Of a stretch of DNA of 51,225 nucleotides, positions 8,216 through 17,880 are shown in pieces; positions within the stretch are counted from its first letter, which is position 1, and the number at the start of each line of letters is the position of its first letter. The stretch is taken from the NCBI RefSeq assembly GCF_003052605.1, contig NZ_QASO01000099.1:1-51225 (forward strand), in the 5' to 3' direction. The notes under the pieces are model-generated. The model ran no database searches, had not been told where the DNA came from, and saw nothing but the letters and a program-made list of their open reading frames with translations. Position numbers and translations under genes: made by a program. Source of the stretch: Ectopseudomonas oleovorans (GTDB taxonomy: Bacteria; Pseudomonadota; Gammaproteobacteria; Pseudomonadales; Pseudomonadaceae).

Positions 8216-8309
8216 GGCAACTCCTTGAACTGGCGGCGTGCCGCACGTCTGCGGCATGAGGTCACATCACTCTACCAGCCCATCGGGCGAGCGGGCACCC
8301 AGGCAAGAC

Positions 8310-8328
8310 AAAGGCGCCAGGCGCCTTT
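8310..8328. promoter_or_regulatory. Compact hairpin ahead of ubiE
   Basis: AAAGGCGCC-A-GGCGCCTTT is a perfect inverted repeat 34 bp before the ubiE ATG in the divergent gap. In RNA it would form about seven pairs around a 5-nt loop. It may be a leftover terminator or a leader structure. Confidence 0.45.
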
Positions 8329-8362
8329 AGAATGGTGCGGTTTTCTACCCGGTGAGAGCGAC

Positions 8363-9133
8363 ATGAGCGATCCACGCAAGGCCCAGGAGCAGGAACCCAC
8401 CACCCACTTCGGTTTCCAAGATGTGCCGGAAAGTCAGAAGGCGGAGAAAGTGGCCGAAGTCTTTCACTCGGTGGCGGCCAAGTACGACCTGATGAACGAC
8501 GTGCTGTCCGGTGGCCTGCATCGCCTGTGGAAGCGCTTCACCATCGAGCTGTCCGGCGTGCGTCCAGGCAACCGCGTGCTGGACATCGCTGGCGGCACCG
8601 GCGACCTGACCCGCAAGTTCTCCAGCATCGTCGGTCCGACCGGGCAAGTGGTGCTGGCCGACATCAACGACTCCATGCTCAAGGTCGGTCGTGACCGCCT
8701 GCTTGACAAGGGCGTGGCCGGCAACGTGCAGTTCGTCCAGGCCGATGCCGAGAAGCTGCCGTTCCCCGACAACCACTTCGACGTGGTCACCATCGCCTTC
8801 GGCCTGCGCAACGTCACCCACAAGGAAGACGCCCTGCGCTCGATGCTGCGTGTGCTCAAACCCGGCGGTCGCCTGCTGGTGCTGGAGTTCTCCAAGCCCG
8901 GCAACCCGCTGTTGGCCAAGGTCTACGACACCTACTCGTTCAGCTTCATGCCGCTGGCCGGCAAGTTGATCACCAATGACTCGGAAAGCTACCGCTACCT
9001 GGCCGAGTCGATCCGCATGCATCCGGATCAGGAAACGCTCAAGGCAATGATGGTCGACGCCGGCTTCGAGCGTGTCACCTACCACAACATGACTGGCGGC
9101 ATCGTCGCCCTGCATCGCGGCATCAAGCCTTAA
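8363..9133 (+). CDS. ubiE: Ubiquinone/menaquinone C-methyltransferase UbiE
   Basis: A 256-residue SAM-dependent methyltransferase that C-methylates 2-polyprenyl-6-methoxybenzoquinol in ubiquinone synthesis. The SAM motif [12 protein letters not shown] and the UbiE signatures [17 protein letters not shown] and [17 protein letters not shown] are all present. The ATG at 8363 gives the standard N-terminus [21 protein letters not shown]. It heads a chain of overlapping genes; its stop shares one base with the ubiJ start (TAATG). Confidence 0.97.
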   Translation: MSDPRKAQEQEPTTHFGFQDVPESQKAEKVAEVFHSVAAKYDLMNDVLSGGLHRLWKRFTIELSGVRPGNRVLDIAGGTGDLTRKFSSIVGPTGQVVLADINDSMLKVGRDRLLDKGVAGNVQFVQADAEKLPFPDNHFDVVTIAFGLRNVTHKEDALRSMLRVLKPGGRLLVLEFSKPGNPLLAKVYDTYSFSFMPLAGKLITNDSESYRYLAESIRMHPDQETLKAMMVDAGFERVTYHNMTGGIVALHRGIKP

Positions 9134-9750
9134 TGCTGATCACCGGGCTGCTGGCGGGCGTCGAGGCGGGCCTCAATCGCGTCCTGCGCCTCGATGGCAC
9201 GGCATTGCCGCGCCTGCAGACGCTGAGTGGCAAGGTCATCGCTGTACATTGCCAGAACCCAGCACTGGAAATATTTATCCTGCCCAGCGGCGACGGCCTG
9301 CAACTGGCGTCGCAATGGCATGCACCCACCGACTGCACACTCACCGCGCCTGCCTCCAGCCTGGCGCGCCTGGCCCTGAGCCGCGAGAAAACCGCCATCC
9401 TGCACCGCCCGGAAGTGTCGCTCGATGGCGACAGCGCGGTGCTGCTGCAACTGGCCGGCATCCTCCAGGATCTGGAGCTGGACTGGGAATACGAGCTCTC
9501 CCGCTGGCTCGGCCCGGTGGCCACCACCCTGCTCGCGGGTCACCTGCGCAGCCGGGCCAATCTCGCCAGCCACGGCGCCGCCAGCCTCAAGCAGAATCTG
9601 GCCGACTACCTGGCCGAAGAGTCACGCACCCTGGTGGGCCAGCGCGAAGCCGATGCGCGTTTCGCCGAGCTGGATCAACTCAAACTCGCCCTCGACCGCC
9701 TGGAAGCACGCATCGAGCGCCTCACTTCTGCCAATAAGTCCGACGCATGA
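9133..9750 (+). CDS. ubiJ: Ubiquinone biosynthesis accessory factor UbiJ
   Basis: A 205-residue SCP2-domain protein. It begins [20 protein letters not shown], and the lipid-binding SCP2-like domain covers roughly residues 15-110, followed by a helical C-terminus with a short coiled coil ([20 protein letters not shown]). UbiJ binds ubiquinone intermediates and supports the Ubi enzyme complex in the cytoplasm. Its place between ubiE and ubiB, with 1-bp and 4-bp overlaps, is diagnostic. Confidence 0.93.
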   Translation: MLITGLLAGVEAGLNRVLRLDGTALPRLQTLSGKVIAVHCQNPALEIFILPSGDGLQLASQWHAPTDCTLTAPASSLARLALSREKTAILHRPEVSLDGDSAVLLQLAGILQDLELDWEYELSRWLGPVATTLLAGHLRSRANLASHGAASLKQNLADYLAEESRTLVGQREADARFAELDQLKLALDRLEARIERLTSANKSDA

Positions 9751-11333
9751 AGCTGCTTGCCGTTCGCCGCCTGTTGCGCATCCAGCGCGTAGTCATCCGC
9801 TATCAACTGGACGAGATGCTCTTCGAGCTGCCGCTGCCATTCTGGCTGCGGGCGCTGTCCTGCCTGCTGCCCTGGCGCTGGCTGCCGCGCAAGCCGCTGG
9901 AGCTGTCGCGCGGAGCACGCCTGCGTCTGGCGCTGGAAGACCTGGGGCCGATCTTCATCAAGTTCGGCCAACTGCTGTCCACCCGCCGCGACCTGCTGCC
10001 GCCGGATATCGCCGATGAGTTGGCGCGCCTGCAGGATCAGGTGCCGCCCTTCCCGGAAGAGCAAGCCATCGCCCTGATCGAACGCCAGCTTGGCGCACCA
10101 GTGAGCGAGCTGTTCGCCCGTTTCGACAGCCAGCCACTGGCCTCGGCCTCGGTGGCACAAGTGCATGCCGCGCAGCTGAAAAGCGGCGAACAGGTGGTGG
10201 TCAAGGTAGTGCGCCCGGGCCTCAAGCCGGTGATTCGCCAGGACCTTGCCTGGCTGTTCCTGATCGCCCGTATCGCCGAGAAAGCCTCGGCCGATGCCCG
10301 CCGCCTGCGCCCGGTGGAAGTGGTCAGCGACTACGAAAAGACCATCTACGACGAACTCGACCTGCTGCGCGAAGCAGCCAACGCCAGCCAGCTGCGGCGC
10401 AACTTCGACGGCTCGCCACTGCTCTACGTGCCGCAGGTGTACTGGGACCTGTGCCGCCATCAGGTGCTGGTGATGGAGCGCATCTACGGCATCCCGGTGA
10501 CTGACCTGGCCACCCTGGCCGACCAGCGCACAGACATGAAGCTGCTGGCCGAACGCGGCGTGGAGATATTCTTCACCCAGGTGTTCCGCGACAGTTTCTT
10601 CCACGCCGACATGCACCCTGGCAATATCTTCGTCAGCACGCGCACGCCCTGGAGCCCACAGTACATCGCCATCGACTGCGGCATCATCGGCAGCCTCACC
10701 GACGAGGACCAGGACTACCTGGCGCGCAACCTGATCGCCTTCTTCAAGCGCGACTACCGCAAGGTGGCGCAGTTGCACATCGATTCGGGCTGGGTACCGG
10801 CCGACACCAAGGTCAACGAGTTCGAGGCGGCGATTCGCACCGTGTGCGAACCTATTTTCGAAAAGCCGCTGAAGGACATCTCTTTCGGCCAGCTGCTGCT
10901 GCGCCTGTTCCAGACCGCGCGTCGCTTCAACATGGAAGTGCAGCCGCAGCTGGTACTGCTGCAGAAGACCCTGCTTAATATCGAAGGCCTGGGCCGCCAG
11001 CTGTATCCGGATCTGGACCTGTGGAGCACTGCCCAGCCCTACCTCGAACGGTGGATGCGCGAGCGCATCAGCCCGCTGCACCTGCTACGCAACCTGCAGC
11101 AACAGGCCGAGCAGGTGCCGCACCTGTCGCAGATCGCCCGCGATACCCTGGAACGCCTGCAGAGATCGCAGCAACGAGAAGAACAGCGCCCCAACCGCGA
11201 CCAATGGCCGCTGCGCCTGCTCGGCGCTGCACTGATCGGCGCCGGCACCCTTCAAGGCCTGGCACCGCTGCTGGCCGCCTGGCCCGCCTGGCTGATGGTC
11301 GGCGGCGGACTCTATCTGGTGCTGCGCCGATAG
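9747..11333 (+). CDS. ubiB: Ubiquinone biosynthesis kinase-like protein UbiB
   Basis: A 528-residue ABC1/ADCK/UbiB-family atypical kinase needed for aerobic ubiquinone synthesis. The family-defining KFGQ motif lies at residues 72-75. The alanine-rich nucleotide loop is in [14 protein letters not shown], and the catalytic region [11 protein letters not shown] and IDCG follow. The C-terminus has two hydrophobic segments ([20 protein letters not shown] and [11 protein letters not shown]) that anchor it in the inner membrane. It overlaps ubiJ by 4 nt (ATGA). Confidence 0.96.
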   Translation: MKLLAVRRLLRIQRVVIRYQLDEMLFELPLPFWLRALSCLLPWRWLPRKPLELSRGARLRLALEDLGPIFIKFGQLLSTRRDLLPPDIADELARLQDQVPPFPEEQAIALIERQLGAPVSELFARFDSQPLASASVAQVHAAQLKSGEQVVVKVVRPGLKPVIRQDLAWLFLIARIAEKASADARRLRPVEVVSDYEKTIYDELDLLREAANASQLRRNFDGSPLLYVPQVYWDLCRHQVLVMERIYGIPVTDLATLADQRTDMKLLAERGVEIFFTQVFRDSFFHADMHPGNIFVSTRTPWSPQYIAIDCGIIGSLTDEDQDYLARNLIAFFKRDYRKVAQLHIDSGWVPADTKVNEFEAAIRTVCEPIFEKPLKDISFGQLLLRLFQTARRFNMEVQPQLVLLQKTLLNIEGLGRQLYPDLDLWSTAQPYLERWMRERISPLHLLRNLQQQAEQVPHLSQIARDTLERLQRSQQREEQRPNRDQWPLRLLGAALIGAGTLQGLAPLLAAWPAWLMVGGGLYLVLRR

Positions 11334-11406
11334 CCAGTTGGCTGCGGCACTGGCACACTTGGTTAATTCACGGGCCGCGACCCGGCGAAACAGACACGGA
11401 ATACCG

Positions 11407-11805
11407 ATGAACGATTGGCTCGACGAAATCCACTGGAACGAAGACGGCCTGGTGCCGGCCATCGCCCAGGACTACCAGAGTGGCCGCATCCTGATGATGG
11501 CCTGGATGAACCGCGAATCCCTTGCCCTCACCGCCAGCGAACAACGCGCCATCTACTGGTCGCGCTCACGTGGCAAGTTGTGGCGCAAGGGCGAGGAATC
11601 CGGCCATGTGCAGAAACTGCACGAGCTGCGCCTGGACTGCGACGCCGATGTCATCGTGCTGATGGTCGAACAGCTGGGCGGCATCGCTTGCCACACCGGT
11701 CGCGAAAGCTGCTTCTATCGGGTATACGAGAATGGCGGCTGGAAAACCGTCGACGCGGTGCTGAAAGATCCGCACGCCATCTATGCAGGACACAGCCATG
11801 AGTGA
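11407..11805 (+). CDS. hisI: Phosphoribosyl-AMP cyclohydrolase HisI
   Basis: A 132-residue enzyme for the third step of histidine synthesis, opening the purine ring of PR-AMP. The metal-binding motifs DCDAD and the zinc cysteines in [10 protein letters not shown] are intact. The start [14 protein letters not shown] at 11407 is standard; an in-frame extension back to 11338 is not. It overlaps hisE by 8 nt, so the two steps that some bacteria carry as one fused HisIE protein are here two coupled genes. Confidence 0.96.
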   Translation: MNDWLDEIHWNEDGLVPAIAQDYQSGRILMMAWMNRESLALTASEQRAIYWSRSRGKLWRKGEESGHVQKLHELRLDCDADVIVLMVEQLGGIACHTGRESCFYRVYENGGWKTVDAVLKDPHAIYAGHSHE

Positions 11806-12133
11806 CACCCTGAGCCGCCTGGCCGAGGTGCTGGAGTCGCGCAAGGGCGCAGCGGCCGACAGCTCCTACGTCGCCAGCCTGTATCACAAGGGTCTGAACA
11901 AGATTCTGGAAAAGGTCGGCGAGGAATCGGTGGAAACCATCCTCGCCGCCAAGGACGCCGCCGCCAGCGGTGACTGCAAGGACCTGATCTACGAAACCGC
12001 CGATCTGTGGTTCCATAGCCTGGTCATGCTCGCCGCCCTCGGCCAGCATCCCCAGGCTGTGCTGGATGAACTGGATCGCCGTTTCGGCCTCTCCGGCCAC
12101 GCGGAAAAAGCCGCGCGACCGCAATCCGAATAA
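11798..12133 (+). CDS. hisE: Phosphoribosyl-ATP pyrophosphatase HisE
   Basis: A 111-residue all-helical MazG-like pyrophosphatase that converts PR-ATP to PR-AMP, the step before HisI. The typical segments [20 protein letters not shown] and [14 protein letters not shown] are present, with the acidic metal-binding residues. The ATG at 11798 lies inside the end of hisI. tatA follows after 23 bp. Confidence 0.95.
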   Translation: MSDTLSRLAEVLESRKGAAADSSYVASLYHKGLNKILEKVGEESVETILAAKDAAASGDCKDLIYETADLWFHSLVMLAALGQHPQAVLDELDRRFGLSGHAEKAARPQSE

Positions 12134-12156
12134 ACCTTCATTACGGAGTACATATC

Positions 12157-12390
12157 ATGGGCTTTGGCGGTATAAGCATCTGGCAACTCCTGATCATCCT
12201 GCTCATCGTGGTCATGCTGTTCGGCACCAAGCGCCTGAAAGGCCTTGGCTCGGATCTGGGCGACGCGATCAAGGGCTTCCGCAAATCGATGGATAGCGGC
12301 GAAGCTGAAAAGCCAGCCGTGGAAGAGCCCAAGGGCCAGACCATCGACGCCCAGGCACGCAAGGTCGAAGAGCCAGCGAAGAAAGACTAA
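12157..12390 (+). CDS. tatA: Sec-independent translocase TatA
   Basis: A 77-residue TatA with one N-terminal membrane helix ([16 protein letters not shown]), the FG hinge, then an amphipathic helix ([19 protein letters not shown]) and a charged tail. TatA forms the pore through which folded twin-arginine proteins leave. CGGAG precedes the ATG. It starts the tatABC set, whose next gene is 3 bp away. Confidence 0.96.
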   Translation: MGFGGISIWQLLIILLIVVMLFGTKRLKGLGSDLGDAIKGFRKSMDSGEAEKPAVEEPKGQTIDAQARKVEEPAKKD

Positions 12391-12393
12391 GCC

Positions 12394-12738
12394 ATGTTCG
12401 ACATCGGTTTTACCGAGCTGCTGCTGGTCGGTCTGGTGGCCCTGGTGGTGCTCGGCCCCGAGCGCCTGCCAGGCGCCGTGCGTACGGCCAGCCTGTGGAT
12501 CGGCCGGATAAAGCGCAGCTTCAACTCGATCAAGGCCGAGGTGGAGCGCGAGATCGGCGCCGACGAGATTCGCCGTCAGTTGCATAACGAGCGGATTCTC
12601 GAACTCGAGCGGGAAATGCAGGCGATGAAGCAGGACATTCTCGGCACCGGCAAAAGCGACAATCCGCCAGCGGAGAACAGCGCCAAACCGACTGCCGACA
12701 CGGCCCCGAGCGTTCAGGACAAGAATCCCCAGCCATGA
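12394..12738 (+). CDS. tatB: Sec-independent translocase TatB
   Basis: A 114-residue TatB. The N-terminus [20 protein letters not shown] contains the conserved membrane helix with an early glutamate, followed by [12 protein letters not shown] and a longer amphipathic helix than in TatA. With TatC it forms the receptor for twin-arginine signal peptides in the inner membrane. It overlaps tatC by 4 nt. Confidence 0.95.
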   Translation: MFDIGFTELLLVGLVALVVLGPERLPGAVRTASLWIGRIKRSFNSIKAEVEREIGADEIRRQLHNERILELEREMQAMKQDILGTGKSDNPPAENSAKPTADTAPSVQDKNPQP

Positions 12739-13529
12739 GCAATAATCCACAAGCCGACCAGGAAATGCCTCTGGTCTCGCATCTGGCCGAGCTGCGTACT
12801 CGTCTGTTGCGCTGTGTAGTGATCATCCTGCTGATCTTCGCCGGCCTGTTCTACTTCGCTCAGGATATCTACGCCCTGGTCGCTGCGCCGTTACGCGCCT
12901 ATCTGCCAGAAGGCGCGACGATGATCGCCACAGGGGTCGCCTCGCCGTTTCTGACGCCATTCAAGCTGACCCTGATGTGTGCGTTGTTTCTCGGCATGCC
13001 GGTGATCCTGCACCAGATCTGGGGCTTCATCGCGCCAGGGCTGTACACCCACGAACGGCGTATCGCGGTGCCACTGCTGGTCTCCAGTATTTTCCTGTTC
13101 TATGCCGGCATGGCCTTCGCCTACTTCGTGGTGTTCCCGATCATGTTCGGCTTCTTCGCCAGCGTGACCCCGGAAGGCGTGGCGATGATGACCGACATCG
13201 GCCAGTACCTGGATTTCGTCCTGACGCTGTTCTTCGCCTTTGGCGTAGCCTTCGAGATCCCTATCGCTACCTTCCTGGTTATCTGGATAGGTCTGGTCGA
13301 CGTAGCGACTCTGCGCAAGAGCCGCCCCTACGTCATTGTCGGCTGCTTCGTGGTCGGTATGGTGCTGACGCCGCCGGACGTGTTCTCGCAGACCCTGTTG
13401 GCCGTGCCGATGTGGCTACTGTTCGAAGCCGGTGTACTGGCTGGCGCGCTGGTCAAGCGCAAGCGCGACCAGGAACACGCCGAAGAAGAAGCCAAGCCCG
13501 AAGACCAGCCACCCACACCGCTGCCGTGA
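12735..13529 (+). CDS. tatC: Sec-independent translocase TatC
   Basis: A 264-residue polytopic inner-membrane protein with the expected six helices. The TatC signatures are [11 protein letters not shown] at the N-terminus and [20 protein letters not shown] in the first periplasmic-to-second-helix region. TatC recognises the twin-arginine motif. The C-terminal 30 residues are a charged cytoplasmic tail. Its TGA overlaps the GTG start of rsmE. Confidence 0.97.
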   Translation: MSNNPQADQEMPLVSHLAELRTRLLRCVVIILLIFAGLFYFAQDIYALVAAPLRAYLPEGATMIATGVASPFLTPFKLTLMCALFLGMPVILHQIWGFIAPGLYTHERRIAVPLLVSSIFLFYAGMAFAYFVVFPIMFGFFASVTPEGVAMMTDIGQYLDFVLTLFFAFGVAFEIPIATFLVIWIGLVDVATLRKSRPYVIVGCFVVGMVLTPPDVFSQTLLAVPMWLLFEAGVLAGALVKRKRDQEHAEEEAKPEDQPPTPLP

Positions 13530-14236
13530 ACCTGCTGCTGCTGGAGGACGCCGACTTCGTCGGTGGCGAGCGGGTACGCCTCAGTGGCAGGCGCCTGAAA
13601 CATCTACATGACGTGCATCGCGCCGAGACCGGTGATCGCCTGCGCGTCGGTCATCTTGGCGGGCTGATGGGCGAAGGCCGACTGATCGCCCTGGATGCCG
13701 AGCATGCCGAACTGCATGTCAGTCTCGACCAGCCGCCACCGGCCAAGCTACCGCTGACCCTGATCCTCGCCCTGCCCCGCCCGAAGATGCTCAAGCGCGT
13801 GCTGCAGACGGTCAGCGCCATGGGCGTGGCGCGCCTGGTATTGGTCAACAGCTACCGGGTGGAGAAGAGTTTCTGGCAGACACCGTTTCTCGAGGCCGAG
13901 GCCATTCGCGAACAGCTGATCCTCGGTCTGGAACAGGCGCGCGACACGGTGCTGCCCGAAGTGAGCATCGAGAAACGCTTCAAGCCCTTCGTCGAGGATC
14001 GCCTACCAGCCCTGGCAGCCGGCACACTTGGCCTGACCGGCCACCCCGGTGATTACCCGACCTGCCCGCGTGCAGTGCAGGAGGCCGTGACCCTGGCCAT
14101 CGGCCCGGAAGGTGGCTGGATTCCCTACGAAGTCGATCTGCTGCGCCAAGCCGCAGGCCTGCAACCTGTGCAGTTGGGCGAACGCATCTTGCGGGTGGAG
14201 ACGGCGGTGCCGGCATTGCTGGCCAGATTGTTCTAA
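13526..14236 (+). CDS. rsmE: 16S rRNA m3U1498 methyltransferase RsmE
   Basis: A 236-residue SPOUT-class (knotted) methyltransferase that methylates U1498 of 16S rRNA. The family motifs [28 protein letters not shown] and [17 protein letters not shown] are present. The start is taken as GTG at 13526, which overlaps the tatC stop (GTGA) and yields the usual beginning with [10 protein letters not shown]. It is the last gene of the ubiE-to-rsmE chain; a REP-type palindrome follows. Confidence 0.94.
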   Translation: MNLLLLEDADFVGGERVRLSGRRLKHLHDVHRAETGDRLRVGHLGGLMGEGRLIALDAEHAELHVSLDQPPPAKLPLTLILALPRPKMLKRVLQTVSAMGVARLVLVNSYRVEKSFWQTPFLEAEAIREQLILGLEQARDTVLPEVSIEKRFKPFVEDRLPALAAGTLGLTGHPGDYPTCPRAVQEAVTLAIGPEGGWIPYEVDLLRQAAGLQPVQLGERILRVETAVPALLARLF

Positions 14237-14253
14237 ACACGAACGATCAACCT

Positions 14254-14319
14254 GTAGGAGCGAGCTCTGCTCGCCAAGCGTTCGAGTCGCCAGCATTCGC
14301 GAGCAGAGCTCGCTCCCAC
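14254..14319. repeat. REP-type palindrome after rsmE
   Basis: Arms GTAGGAGCGAGCTCTGCTCG (14254 onward) and its near reverse complement CGAGCAGAGCTCGCTCCCAC (14300-14319) flank about 25 nt. This GTAGGAGCGAGC form is the common Pseudomonas REP type. It lies between the convergent rsmE and dtd. Confidence 0.85.
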
Positions 14320-14328
14320 AAGCTACCG

Positions 14329-14766
14329 CTATACCTCGAGCAGGAAGGTCACCGGCCCATCGTTGACCAAGTGCACCTGCATATTGGCGCCGAAGCGTCC
14401 GGTGGCGACCTGCGGGTGCTGGGCTCTGGCCATTTCCACCAGAGCATCGAACAGCGCGGCGCCCTGCGCGGGTGGCGCTGCGCTAGAGAAGCTGGGGCGC
14501 ATGCCGCTCTTGGTGTCGGCTGCCAGGGTGAACTGCGAGACCAACAACAGCCCGCCTTGCACGTCCGTCAGCGAGCGATTCATCTTGCCCGCTTCATCGC
14601 TGAACACGCGGTAGTTCAGCAGTTTGTGCAACGCGCGGGACAGGCTGGCCTGATCGTCTTGCGGCTCGATGCCGACCAGCGCCAGCAGGCCCTGATCGAT
14701 GCTGCCAACCACCTCACCTGCGACCTCCACCCGTGCACCGCTGACGCGCTGGATCAGCAGCTTCAT
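14329..14766 (-). CDS. dtd: D-aminoacyl-tRNA deacylase Dtd
   Basis: A 145-residue homodimeric enzyme that removes D-amino acids (and glycine from tRNA-Ala) from mischarged tRNAs. Its two signature motifs are visible: [20 protein letters not shown] and [11 protein letters not shown], the latter with the cis Gly-Pro. It overlaps pip by 4 nt, so the two form an operon. Confidence 0.97.
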   Translation of the reverse strand: MKLLIQRVSGARVEVAGEVVGSIDQGLLALVGIEPQDDQASLSRALHKLLNYRVFSDEAGKMNRSLTDVQGGLLLVSQFTLAADTKSGMRPSFSSAAPPAQGAALFDALVEMARAQHPQVATGRFGANMQVHLVNDGPVTFLLEV

Positions 14767-15734
14767 GCATCCTCCGGCGGCAGGTCGAGCAGGCGCCGGG
14801 CCATCTGTTCGGCAGCGCGGATCAGCGCATCGGTGATACCCGGCTCGGCCGCCGAGTGGCCGGCGTCACGGATGATCTGCAGCTCGCTGTTGGGCCAGGC
14901 CTGATGCAACGCCCAGGCATTGTCCAACGGGCAGATAACGTCGTATCGGCCATGCACAATGATGCCCGGCAGATGCGCGATCTTCGGCATGTCACGGAGC
15001 AGCTGGTTAGGCTCGAGGAAGGCGTCGTTGACGAAGTAGTGGCACTCGATACGGGCGATGGACAGCGCCCGATGCGCCTCGCTGAAGCGCTCGACCACCT
15101 GAGTGTTCGGACGCAGGGTGGCAGTGCGCCCCTCCCAGGTCGACCAGGCCTTGGCCGCATGCATCTGGGCGATCTGGTCGGTACCCGTCAGGCGCTTGTA
15201 GAAGGCCTGCATCAGGTCGCCGCGCTCCTCGACCGGGATGGGCGCCACGTAATCCTCCCAGTAATCGGGGAACAGGCGGCTGGCGCCTTCCTGATAGAAC
15301 CAGCTGAACTCCTGCGGCCGACACAGGAAGATGCCGCGCAGGATCAGTCCATGCACGCACTGCGGATGCGCCTGTGCATAGGCCAACGCCAGGGTCGAGC
15401 CCCAGGAGCCACCGAACAGCACGAACTTGTCGATGCCCAGATGCTCGCGAATACGCTCGATATCGGCGATCAGCGCCTGGGTGGTGTTGTTCTCCAGACT
15501 CGCGTGCGGCGTCGAACGACCACAGCCGCGCTGGTCGAAGGTGACGATGCGGTACAGGGCGGGATCGAAGTAACGGCGGCTGGCAGAATCGCAGCCGGCG
15601 CCGGGGCCGCCATGGATGAACAACACCGGCAACCCATCCGCAGAGCCGCTCTCGTCGATGTACAGCACGTGCGGCTGCTCGACCGCCAGTTCATGGCGAG
15701 CGTAGGGTTTAATCTCCGGGTACAAAGTCTGCAT
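14763..15734 (-). CDS. pip: Prolyl iminopeptidase, family S33
   Basis: A 323-residue alpha/beta-hydrolase that removes N-terminal proline from peptides. Oxyanion-hole segment HGGPGAGCD (41-49), nucleophile Ser110 in GGSWGS, Asp265 in GRYDVICP and His293 in AGHSAAE make the full triad. AGGAG lies ahead of the ATG at 15734. It is the first gene of the pip-dtd pair. Confidence 0.95.
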   Translation of the reverse strand: MQTLYPEIKPYARHELAVEQPHVLYIDESGSADGLPVLFIHGGPGAGCDSASRRYFDPALYRIVTFDQRGCGRSTPHASLENNTTQALIADIERIREHLGIDKFVLFGGSWGSTLALAYAQAHPQCVHGLILRGIFLCRPQEFSWFYQEGASRLFPDYWEDYVAPIPVEERGDLMQAFYKRLTGTDQIAQMHAAKAWSTWEGRTATLRPNTQVVERFSEAHRALSIARIECHYFVNDAFLEPNQLLRDMPKIAHLPGIIVHGRYDVICPLDNAWALHQAWPNSELQIIRDAGHSAAEPGITDALIRAAEQMARRLLDLPPEDA

Positions 15735-15813
15735 GGTTGGCTCCTGTTGGCTGGGCTACAACTGCCGTGTTCCACTCTGCCCGGCATCATAACCATGAAA
15801 AAGGAGTTTCAGC

Positions 15814-16251
15814 ATGTCGATACGCTTTCTGGCCTGGCCCCTGGCGCTGTTTTTCGCCCTGCTGCTGGGCGGCTGCGGCGGCAAGGACGTCCCGCAGGCG
15901 GCGCTGGAGGCGGCCGTTCAGCAGTTGCAGGACAACATCGAGGCCAAGAGCACCGCTGCAGTGCTGGAGCAGTTGCATGGCGACTTCCTCGCCCGCCAGG
16001 AGCTGGACCGTGAATGGGCCAAGCGCACCATGACCCTGCTGTTCCTGCGCCACAAGAACATCAAGGTCATCGCACTGGGCAAGAACAGCTGGATCGATGC
16101 TGCGATCAGCAGCAAGGGCTATACCGAAGCTCAGGTAGGCCTGAGTGGCGCCGAGGGGTTGATCCCCGACAGCGCGCGGCACTATTCGGTGAAGCTGGAA
16201 TGGTGGCTCGACGGCAGCGAATGGAAGCTGGCGCGCCTGGACTGGGAGTGA
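15814..16251 (+). CDS. Putative lipoprotein of unknown function
   Basis: A 145-residue protein with a lipoprotein signal: a hydrophobic stretch (LAWPLALFFALLL) then the lipobox LGGC, so Cys22 or close to it would be lipidated. The mature part is mixed alpha/beta and ends in a segment with several tryptophans (KLEWWLDGSEWKLARLDWE), a pattern seen in NTF2-like folds. AAGGAG precedes the ATG. I do not recognise the family for certain. Confidence 0.8.
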   Translation: MSIRFLAWPLALFFALLLGGCGGKDVPQAALEAAVQQLQDNIEAKSTAAVLEQLHGDFLARQELDREWAKRTMTLLFLRHKNIKVIALGKNSWIDAAISSKGYTEAQVGLSGAEGLIPDSARHYSVKLEWWLDGSEWKLARLDWE

Positions 16252-16275
16252 AAGCGTAGCCCGGCCCCCGCCTAC

Positions 16276-16346
16276 GTAGGAGCCGGCTTGCCGGCGATCC
16301 CTCGATGTTCGCCAGCCGATCTGATCGCGAGCAAGCTCGCTCCTAC
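16276..16346. repeat. REP-type inverted pair
   Basis: GTAGGAGCCGGCTTGCCGGC (16276 onward) and GCGAGCAAGCTCGCTCCTAC (ending 16346) face each other. Each half is itself a small hairpin, and the two share the GTAGGAGC end but differ in the core. They lie between convergent genes. Confidence 0.8.
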
Positions 16347-16404
16347 AGGGGAGCGGGCCTAACGCACCCCGTTACTTAGCCGAGGCAAACCAGCTATGGG
16401 TGTA

Positions 16405-16947
16405 TCAATCGGCCTGACGCCAGATCAGGTCCGAGGTGACGTAACCCTGCTCACGCGCGACGCTGAGCAATTTATCGCGGGTTTCCTGATCCACCTCAGG
16501 GGTGCGCGCGAGCAGCCACAGGTACTTGTGCTCCGGGTGACCGACCAGCGCCACGCGATAGTCCTCGTCGTGGTAGATCACCCAATAGTCGCCCTTGATC
16601 GGCAGCAGCTTGCTGGCCCAGTTATCGAAGCGTACCCACAGCTTGTCGGTGCGCCCCTCGACCTGAGACTCGGCGACGCCCTTGGCCTCGATCCACTCAC
16701 CGTCCTTGTCACGGCAGCGGTTGGTCACGTCGATGCGCCCATCGTCACGCAGACCGTAATGCGCTTCGGACTGCACGCAGTTGCGCTGGAAGAACATCGG
16801 CAGGCGCGCCAGCTCGTACCAGGTGCCCTGGTAGCGCTGCAGGTCGACCTGCATGGTCTGCGGTGGCGGTTTGGGGATGCTGCCGGTACCGGAATTGGCG
16901 CAGCCGGCCAGGGCGAGAATGGCGCTGGCGATTAGGATCGAACGCAT
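16405..16947 (-). CDS. blc: Lipocalin-family outer-membrane lipoprotein Blc
   Basis: A 180-residue lipoprotein. The signal peptide ends at lipobox LAGC (Cys16). The lipocalin signature lies in LQRYQGTWYELARLPMFFQR, followed by the bacterial Blc segments WVRFDNWASKLLPIKGDYWV and YLWLLARTPEVD. Bacterial lipocalins bind fatty acids or lysophospholipids on the outer membrane and are often stress-induced. A second small lipoprotein gene lies 12 bp upstream on the same strand. Confidence 0.93.
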   Translation of the reverse strand: MRSILIASAILALAGCANSGTGSIPKPPPQTMQVDLQRYQGTWYELARLPMFFQRNCVQSEAHYGLRDDGRIDVTNRCRDKDGEWIEAKGVAESQVEGRTDKLWVRFDNWASKLLPIKGDYWVIYHDEDYRVALVGHPEHKYLWLLARTPEVDQETRDKLLSVAREQGYVTSDLIWRQAD

Positions 16948-16959
16948 GGAAGCTCCTGT

Positions 16960-17211
16960 TTACTTGAGTCCCTTGCCGGAGAACAGCATGACCTTGTCCC
17001 CGGCGTACTGGACACTGATATAGGCCTTGTCGTCGCCCCAAGTGCAACTGGTCATTCCCAGTGCGCCGGCACACTCACCGGGCGCGCCGAGCAGGCTTTC
17101 CACTTCCTGCTTGCTCATACCGGCCTTGAGCTTGGAGTAGTTTTCCTGATTGACCTTGCTGCAGGCAGCGAGCAGGCAACAGGCGAGCAACGCGACGATA
17201 CGCATCGACAT
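16960..17211 (-). CDS. Small SmpA/OmlA (BamE-like)-type lipoprotein
   Basis: An 83-residue protein with signal peptide MRIVALLACCLLAAC and lipobox LAAC. The segment YSKLKAGMSKQEVESLLGAP is the hallmark of the BamE/SmpA-like fold (the GMs-x-eqV-xxxlGxP pattern), here in its short DUF3862-like form. Three further cysteine/tryptophan positions follow (ECAG, SCTWGDD). The first methionine could be residue 1 or 3. Co-directional with and 12 bp ahead of blc. Confidence 0.8.
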   Translation of the reverse strand: MSMRIVALLACCLLAACSKVNQENYSKLKAGMSKQEVESLLGAPGECAGALGMTSCTWGDDKAYISVQYAGDKVMLFSGKGLK

Positions 17212-17280
17212 GGATGAAGCTCCTGATGGGAAGGTGCCAGCAAGCTTGGCATAGCCGGCGACGACTTGCCCGCTTGGAGT

Positions 17281-17880
17281 TCAGAAACGCGAGCCGGGTT
17301 CCCGCAGGAAGGCTTGCTCTTCGTCAGTGGAGGCGCGACCGAGAATCGCATTGCGATGAGGAAAGCGACCGAAACGGACAATCACCCGCTGATGACGCTC
17401 GGCAAAATCGAGGAAATCGGCGAACAATGGCCGCTCATCGACAGCGGCTTCGTTCAGCAGATCAGCAAACAGCTCGACCGCGCGGTCCTGCAAGGGCAGA
17501 TCTTCGGCGTGCTCGAAGATCAGATAGGCAAACACCCGCTGGATCGGCGTCAGCCTACGATCCCAGCCACGCTCAAGCCCTTCCTGCAGCAATGGGCGAG
17601 CCCGGCTGTCGCCGGCAAAGGCCCGAGGCGTATCGCGAAAGATCATGCGCGGCAGCTGATCGAGCAGGATCAGCTGTGCCAGCCAAGCCTCCGGGTCATC
17701 CAGCCAATCCTTGAGATCGCCAGCCAGCGCCCGCTCGACCAGGGCGCCGAACCGCGCCTCTGCCTCACGGTCCTGGCTGTCGCGCTTGCCGAACCACAAC
17801 CCCTGGCGCGCTGCGGCGACTTCGGTAGCGCTGCCTTCGGCACCGAACCACCAGTCGAGCAGCGGTTGCCAGGCGCTCAT
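17281..17880 (-). CDS. DUF924 family protein
   Basis: A 199-residue all-helical protein with the DUF924 hallmarks: LLDWWFG at the N-terminus, LAQLILLDQLPRMIFRD in the middle and GRFPHRNAILGR near the end. The family folds like TPR proteins; its role is not known. The ATG overlaps the last bases of fbp (TGATG), so translation is probably coupled. Confidence 0.92.
   Translation of the reverse strand: MSAWQPLLDWWFGAEGSATEVAAARQGLWFGKRDSQDREAEARFGALVERALAGDLKDWLDDPEAWLAQLILLDQLPRMIFRDTPRAFAGDSRARPLLQEGLERGWDRRLTPIQRVFAYLIFEHAEDLPLQDRAVELFADLLNEAAVDERPLFADFLDFAERHQRVIVRFGRFPHRNAILGRASTDEEQAFLREPGSRF

Noticed and set aside
7877..8362. N-terminal extension of UbiE from 7877
   Set aside because: The first 162 codons lie opposite a PHA-system gene and the phaI promoter; UbiE homologues start at MSDPRKAQ.
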